Assembly: GCA_963921825.1 (NCBI GenBank)
Contig: OY997591.1
Coordinates: 18,967,515 to 19,031,514, forward strand
Direction of reading: 5' to 3'
Origin: Erodium maritimum
Taxonomy: Eukaryota; Streptophyta; Magnoliopsida; Geraniales; Geraniaceae
Length of the DNA stretch: 64,000 nucleotides
Within the stretch, counting starts at the first letter, position 1. Each line of letters opens with the position of its first letter. Positions 58,873 to 64,000 of the stretch are shown here, one piece after another. A model generated the notes under the pieces. That model had not been told where the DNA came from and did no database searches. It saw nothing but the letters and a program-made list of their open reading frames with translations. The position numbers and the translations under genes were made by a program.

Positions 58873-61800
58873 TGTCACGCCCCAATTTCAGTAAACCGAA
58901 CTCGGGACGCGAACGTTTTAAAAACATAAAAACACTTGAAACCTGTTTTGGATAAACACTTTAAAATACCAGTTTAGTTCAACAAAATAATAATTACAAC
59001 TTAGGACACGTCCCAAGAAGTGGACAAAAAATATGGTATCCGTCGCTAGACTCAAAATACACCCAGAATCCCGCTCCTAGCTCTTCAAGCTTCAGAAGCT
59101 CACCTAGTCCAACCTGCGACCGGTACCTGTAGGAAAAGCAGCTAGGGGTGAGCGTTCGCTCACCACCACGGATAACAGACTGACTACGACATAATTAGCA
59201 GACAATGCCGGTAACACCAACAACCAACTCAACACCGGGGATCACTATCCCCAAACTCAAGTAACTTAACTGACACACAACCCGTTACTTCCTCAACAGA
59301 CTCAACACTTGGACTCATAATGTAGACCCATCCCAACTATCGACGACCTCCTCCAAGGAAACGACAGAAAGCTACGCAACACCAAACAAGATCACAAAGG
59401 ATCGCACACCAAACAAGATCACAAAGGATCGCAAACCAGCTGCTCAGTAACCTCCCTCACGCCCTTTACCGATCTCATCAGGTCAGGCGGTCGACCTGTT
59501 GCATTTCCTCGACACAAAGTCGGATCAGACTGTCAACCTATCACACTCACAACCCCGAACCACACACGCGCGGCCAGGACCCCTTTACTGACGGGCGGGC
59601 CCCCTACCCCATCTGAACATGCAGACGCGTGTGATCGAGGACCCCCGTTTAATGAAGCGGGCCCACAACCCCAGGTAACCACAAACACAATCACAAACAC
59701 AGTTCAACAAACAGCAACAACACAAGTTCAGCACTCCACATGCACTCATGGCCACCCAAGACACCAACCCTAAAACACGGACTCAACAACCCCACATGCA
59801 CTCACGGCCTCCCAAGATACACCAACAGTAACTCACGGCTCAACGACCCCACGGGCACTCACGGCCTCCCAAGACGCACCACCAACAACTCACGGGCTCA
59901 ACGACCCCACGGGTACTCATGGCCTCCCAAGACACCAATAGTAAGGACACGGGTTCACAACCCCACGGGCACTCACGGCCATCCAAAACACCAAAACGAC
60001 AACACGGGCTCTCATGGCCACCCAAGACTCAGCAATAGTAACACGGGCTCTCAAGGCCACCCAAAACTCAACAATAAACAACACGGCTCTCAAGGCCACC
60101 CAAACTCGACAATAAATAATACGGGCTCTCAAGGCCACCCACACTCAACAAGAATTAACACGGGCTCTCAAGGCCACCCAAACTCAACAACAAATAACGC
60201 ACAACAACCTCCGGCATAATCGATGCCTCCAACAGTCCTAAGATCGCGAGTTTCACAAACAACCTCCGGGCATGGTCATATGCCTCCAGTAAATCAATTA
60301 TCGCTAAGTTCTCTGCTCCTACGACACTACTAAGTGTCACATGCATTTCCAATATTCGCTACGTTCCCGTATCATGCTTTTCTAATATTCGATAACCTAA
60401 ACAACCCACGACACCCCGGTGTCACATGCAATTCTACAGTTAACTTTCCCTAGTCAGGGCCGAGATCCGGCTACTTTTCCCTACCTCAACCGAGAAGCAC
60501 CCGCTACGTCTCCTAGCTGCTGGCGTCCTGGCTCGCTACCTCCGGTCTTCTCTTCGAACGAAGCCGGACTCTAAATTTACACGAAGCCACAAATTAAACA
60601 CGGTTCCACCGTTAAGTTAAAGATTACGATTTGTCCAGTTTAAATCTGACATTTGTCTTTTAAACTCGAGCGGGCTAAAAGCGGGATCACGACGAATCGG
60701 GTTCGAGCCCCGAGCATAGAACTCGGTGCACGTTTCTCGAGGCATAGGTCCCGAGGCACGAATCCCGAGGTCCGATTTAGCGGTCCGCTTTTGTTCCGTT
60801 CTAAGTTCGATTTTAAACGTCCAGCTTAGTTGATTCACGCCCCCGTTCAACAATCCAAAAATTGTCTTAAAAACCAAATCGATTTCAATTTCTTTTCAAA
60901 TTAAAAGCCTTTCCACTTTAAATCCCTTTTTTCTTTTAAACAAAACTGATTTCTTTTTCCCCCTTTTTCCTTTAGAAAGATTGAGTCTCGATTCAATTAA
61001 AATTCCTTTTTCAAAATCTTTTGATCTTACAACCAACCATTTCAGATTCAAAATTACAAAACTAACTTTTAAATCAAAACTGTTTTATTACTTCCTTTTC
61101 TGGATTTACAGTAAGCTCGGACAATCAAAACAACAAAGGAAGAAACTTCTCGGGTTGAGAAAATCCGACCAACCACCACGTCGAAAAGCTCACCGTGGAG
61201 GGAAGGGCGGCTGGGCGGTGCATGGCGGCGATGACTTCGGACGGCGAAGAGGTGGCCGCGACCGTGGATTCCGCCTCAGATCTGAACGGGAACGGACGGT
61301 TCCGTCCCGGATCTGAGTGCGCGCTGGTGAGTCTGTCACGACCCTGGCCGTGTACGGCGACGGCGGGCTCGGCGACGCTCGAGCGTGGAGAGGAGGGACG
61401 GTGGCGTTGGTCTCGGACGGCACCGGATCGAGAAAGGGAGAGCTCGGTGGCGGCGGCGATATCTGTGAGAACCCTAGCACCGGATCGAATCGGCGGCGGG
61501 AACTCGGGAAAGAAGAGGAGGGGGAGGTCTGTACAGGGGCGGTGGCGGCGGCGTGCGATGACGGAGGAGAAGGCCACGGCGAACTCGGCCGTGGTTTCGC
61601 GTGGAGAAGGGAGACGGGAGGGTCGGTTAGGCTTGGGAGAGGCCGGGCGTTGCCGGAGCTGGTGAGAGGACGGCGAGCAGGAACGGACGGGATCGACGGG
61701 TCAGTGGATGGCTGTGCTTGGACGTGGGAGATGAAGGAACAATGGAGAGATGGAGAGAGAGGTGGCCGGGATTTGAGGTGAGGGGGAGAGATCTGGGGAG

Positions 61801-62006
61801 AGAGAGAGCTGTGGGGGTCGGCTGCGCAGGTACGAAGAAGAGGAGAAAGTGGGGATGTCGAACCCTAATTCGGCTATATAAAGCCCGGACTTGGGCCGGG
61901 TCGGCCCGGTACAGCCCATATTTTTTTAACCACTTGTTTCAAAAACCTACCCTAAGGTTTTCAGATTGCAATTTAATACTCTTTTAAAAGCGAAGCGGGT
62001 TTTACA
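58873..62006 (-). mobile_element. Solo LTR B, 3.13 kb, inside solo LTR A
   Basis: On the minus strand it runs from TGTAAAACCCGC (62006) to GGGGCGTGACA (58873). GTGGT is duplicated on both sides (58868-58872 and 62007-62011). Its first bases match the LTR start at 25462, and its right part matches the other solo LTRs, so it links the two groups. The 61195-61780 frames lie in its GC-rich part and match no protein. Confidence 0.92.
59735..60195 (-). repeat. Minisatellite in solo LTR B
   Basis: About ten units, 57 bp at first and about 40 bp later, with the GGTGGCC core in reverse. The two unit lengths meet in one array, as at 5490-6090. Confidence 0.9.
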
Positions 62007-62788
62007 GTGGTTACCTGAAGTTGTGAGTGTGATAGGTCGACAGCCTGATCCGACTTGGTGTCGATGAATTGCGATAGGTCGATAGCCTGATCCGACTTCG
62101 TGTCGAGGAATTGCGATAGGTCGATCCTTGACCTGATTGAGATTGATAACTGGGCATGAGGGAGGTTACTGAGCAGCTGGTGTGCGATCCTATGTGATCT
62201 TGTTTGGCGTTGCGTAGTCTTTCTGTCGTGTCCTTGGAGGAGGTCGTCGATAGTTGTGTCGGGTATACTTTACGTTATCGAGTGCTGAGTCGGTTGAGGA
62301 AAGTAATAGGTGGTGTGTCAGTTGAGTACTTGAGTTGGGGTTTGTAGTCTCGGTGTTGGGTTTGGTTTTGGGGTGTTACTGGCTTTGTTTGCTTTTTATG
62401 CCATAGTCAGTCTGTTATCTGTGGAGGTGAGCGAACGCTCACCCCTAGCTGCTTTTCCTACAGGTACTGATCACCGGACGGACTAGGTGAGCTCTTGAAG
62501 CTTGTGGAGCTAGGAGCGGAGTCTGGTCTTTATTTTGTTGAGTCTAGTGACGGATACTGTACCTTGTCCATTTGTTGGGACGTTTTTGTATTGTAAATAT
62601 TATTTTGATAACTAAATGGTAATTTCAAAGTATTTATTCAAAACAGGTTTCAAGTGTTTTATGTTTTTAAGTGTTTGCGTCCAGAGTTCGGTTTACTGAA
62701 ATTGGGGCGTGACACGATCTGAGTAATCAATGGCCCAGATTAGTTCTACGTTCTGACCCGAAATAAGGTTTGTACTTGATTGTTCCCC

Positions 62789-62808
62789 TATATATATATA
62801 TATATATA
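62789..62808. repeat. (TA)n microsatellite between two MITE-like elements
   Basis: About ten TA units. The Micron-like element ends at its left side and the foldback element starts at its right side. Confidence 0.9.
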
Positions 62809-63091
62809 AGAGCAATCAGGTGCGAACCATGAGTTATGGTGTGAACATGCGAACTCAACCAGATTGCGACATGTGTCGCGCTCAGAAAATGTCCCCCCTT
62901 TTTTATAATCAAGTTTATTAATTCGATTTTTCCCGTTTCGTTTCAGCTCTGATTTCATTTTTTCTTGCGCCAATATTCTTATTTTTTCAAGAGCTTTCTA
63001 ACAAGTAGTGGATTGCATATATTTTGATGTGTTTTTGAATAAGTGTGTGGATGTATGAATATGAGTGCGAAAAGTGTGATGTGTTTTGCAA

Positions 63092-63235
63092 ATTTAGTGT
63101 ATATGGTTTGCGGATTTAGTGTATATGGTTTGCGGATTTAGTGTATATGGTTTGCGGATTTAGTGTATATTATTTGCGAATTTAGTGTATATGGTTTGCG
63201 GATTTAGTGTATATGGTTTGCGAATTTAGTGTATT
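63092..63235 (+). repeat. 22-bp tandem repeat, left arm
   Basis: Seven units of ATTTAGTGTATATGGTTTGC plus two bases. The complement recurs five times at 63708-63810. Confidence 0.92.
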
Positions 63236-63255
63236 GCATACTTATGTACATATGA

Positions 63256-63498
63256 TATATATGGTTCAACTCCATGTTTGAATATAAGCTTACAAATATT
63301 AATGCCATTTAAACTTTCCTACCATATACAGTAAGTTGCTTATTCAAGATTTATCATTTAAACTTTCCTACCATATACAGTAAGTTGCATACTAAATAAT
63401 ATATATGGTTCAACTCCATGTTTGAATATAAGCTTACAAATATTAATGCCATTTAAACTTTCCTACCATATACAGTAAGTTGCTTATTCAAGATTTGT
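63256..63498 (+). repeat. Direct duplication of about 96 bp in the foldback centre
   Basis: The copies at 63256-63351 and 63402-63498 share TATGGTTCAACTCCATGTTT through TAAGTTGCTTATTCAAGATT. A shorter third piece (TTTAAACTTTCCTACCATAT) lies between them. Confidence 0.88.
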
Positions 63499-63707
63499 CA
63501 TCCTCAAATTAGATAATCTTCTAATAAACCAATAAGATTAACTCCAATTCCAGGTGTTAAAATTTTATGCAAGTTATGACTCCAACATTTATCATAAAGT
63601 TATTTAAAGTCTTAGTAGTATACATATACTTCCTCCATCCTACAATATTCTACAATGAGTGTCTCATTTATTTGACAAAGATTTAGTTTTAGTAAAATGT
63701 GAAAATT

Positions 63708-63810
63708 ACACTAAATTCGCAAACCATATACACTAAATTCGCAAACCATATACACTAAATCCGCAAACCATATACACTAAATCCGCAAACCATATACACT
63801 AAATTTGCAA
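63708..63810 (-). repeat. 22-bp tandem repeat, right arm
   Basis: Five units complementary to the left-arm array. Confidence 0.9.
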
Positions 63811-64000
63811 AACACATCACACTTTTTCGCACTCATATTCACACATCCACACACGTATTCAAAACCACATCAAAATATATGAAATCCACTACTTGTTAGA
63901 AAGCTCTTGAAAAAAATAAGAATATTGGCGCAAAAAAAAATTAAATCGGAGTTGAAACGAAGCGGGAAGAATTAAATTAATAAACTTGGTGGGGAAAAAA

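Larger units (their letters stand above)
56811..62714 (+). mobile_element. Solo LTR A, about 2.77 kb of its own, split by LTR B
   Basis: It starts TGTAATAACC at 56811 and ends GGGGCGTGACA at 62714. CGATC is duplicated (56806-56810 and 62715-62719). The left part closely matches that of 4579-7884 (read in reverse), including the GGCC-rich block near 57650-57730. The break at 58873-62006 is filled by a second solo LTR in the opposite orientation. Confidence 0.92.
56623..62788. mobile_element. Micron-like MITE in (TA)n, about 257 bp, split by solo LTRs
   Basis: Left arm GGATAAAAATCAGGTACAAA and right arm TTTGTACTTGATTGTTCCCC are inverted, and both continue inward through GTCAGAACGTAGAACTA and its complement. 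(TA)n runs flank both ends, as in Micron-type elements that target TA microsatellites. The element's own sequence is 56623-56810 and 62720-62788. The rest is inserted LTR. Confidence 0.75.
62809..64000. mobile_element. Large foldback element, right end outside the window
   Basis: An arm of over 300 bp (about 62896-63232) is repeated inverted at about 63700-64000: both contain GCGCCAATATTCTTATTTTT, CAAGAGCTTTCTAACAAGTA and GAGTGCGAAAA. The first bases AGAGCAATCAGGTGCGAACC resemble the end of the neighbouring Micron-like MITE. Each arm carries a tandem array of a 22-bp unit. There is no coding region. It continues past 64000. Confidence 0.85.

Noticed and set aside
61125-61781. Overlapping frames of 150 codons on both strands
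   Set aside because: GC-rich part of solo LTR B. No domain.

Overview
This window reads as repeat-rich nuclear DNA of a flowering plant, probably a eudicot. The evidence is the mix of elements: LTR retrotransposons with several-kilobase LTRs, L1-type LINEs whose ORF1 carries a CCHC knuckle or an RRM, hAT, Mutator and PIF/Harbinger DNA transposons with MITEs, a FAR1/MULE-type transposase gene, and a polycistronic box C/D snoRNA cluster of the plant kind. I cannot name a species. Almost no host protein-coding gene is visible. Most long open frames are by-products of minisatellites or of GC-rich, CT-rich LTR sequence.

Layout. 1-1588: right part of an LTR. 1.6-4.4 kb: a decayed ~99-bp tandem array split by a short LINE and a Mutator MITE. 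4.4-10.9 kb: a FAR1-type gene on the minus strand, broken by a 3.3-kb solo LTR in its last exon. 12.1-14.6 kb: two hAT elements. 14.6-16.1 kb: a LINE remnant whose ORF1 has an RRM. 18-31.3 kb: one LINE (16-bp target duplications at 17977 and 31333) that received two abutting Harbinger units (18019-22444) and a 6.4-kb LTR retrotransposon (22883-29265). 32.7-35.6 kb: a LINE inside another retroelement. 35.9-36.5 kb: four box C/D snoRNAs, including U14. 39-40 kb: two sister Mutator MITEs. 40.4-42.8 kb: a TSD-flanked retroelement with a minisatellite. 44.6-48.4 kb: a LINE remnant holding a solo LTR. 49-49.8 kb: a Ty1/Copia solo LTR. 50.9-53.3 kb: another ORF1-bearing LINE. 53.7-56.4 kb: a LINE split by a hAT element. 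56.6-62.8 kb: a small MITE in (TA)n, split by a solo LTR that is itself split by a second, opposite solo LTR. 62.8-64 kb: a large foldback element.

Target-site duplications can be read at nearly every junction, so insertion order is often directly visible. Three points stand out. The two Harbinger genes sit on separate, abutting units with shared ends: ORF1 is intact on one, and the transposase with all DDE residues but two TGA stops is on the other. The snoRNA cluster is the one clear host gene, and three of its guides match rRNA. One LTR family appears five times with no internal region seen; its members share a hairpin block and differ in minisatellites.
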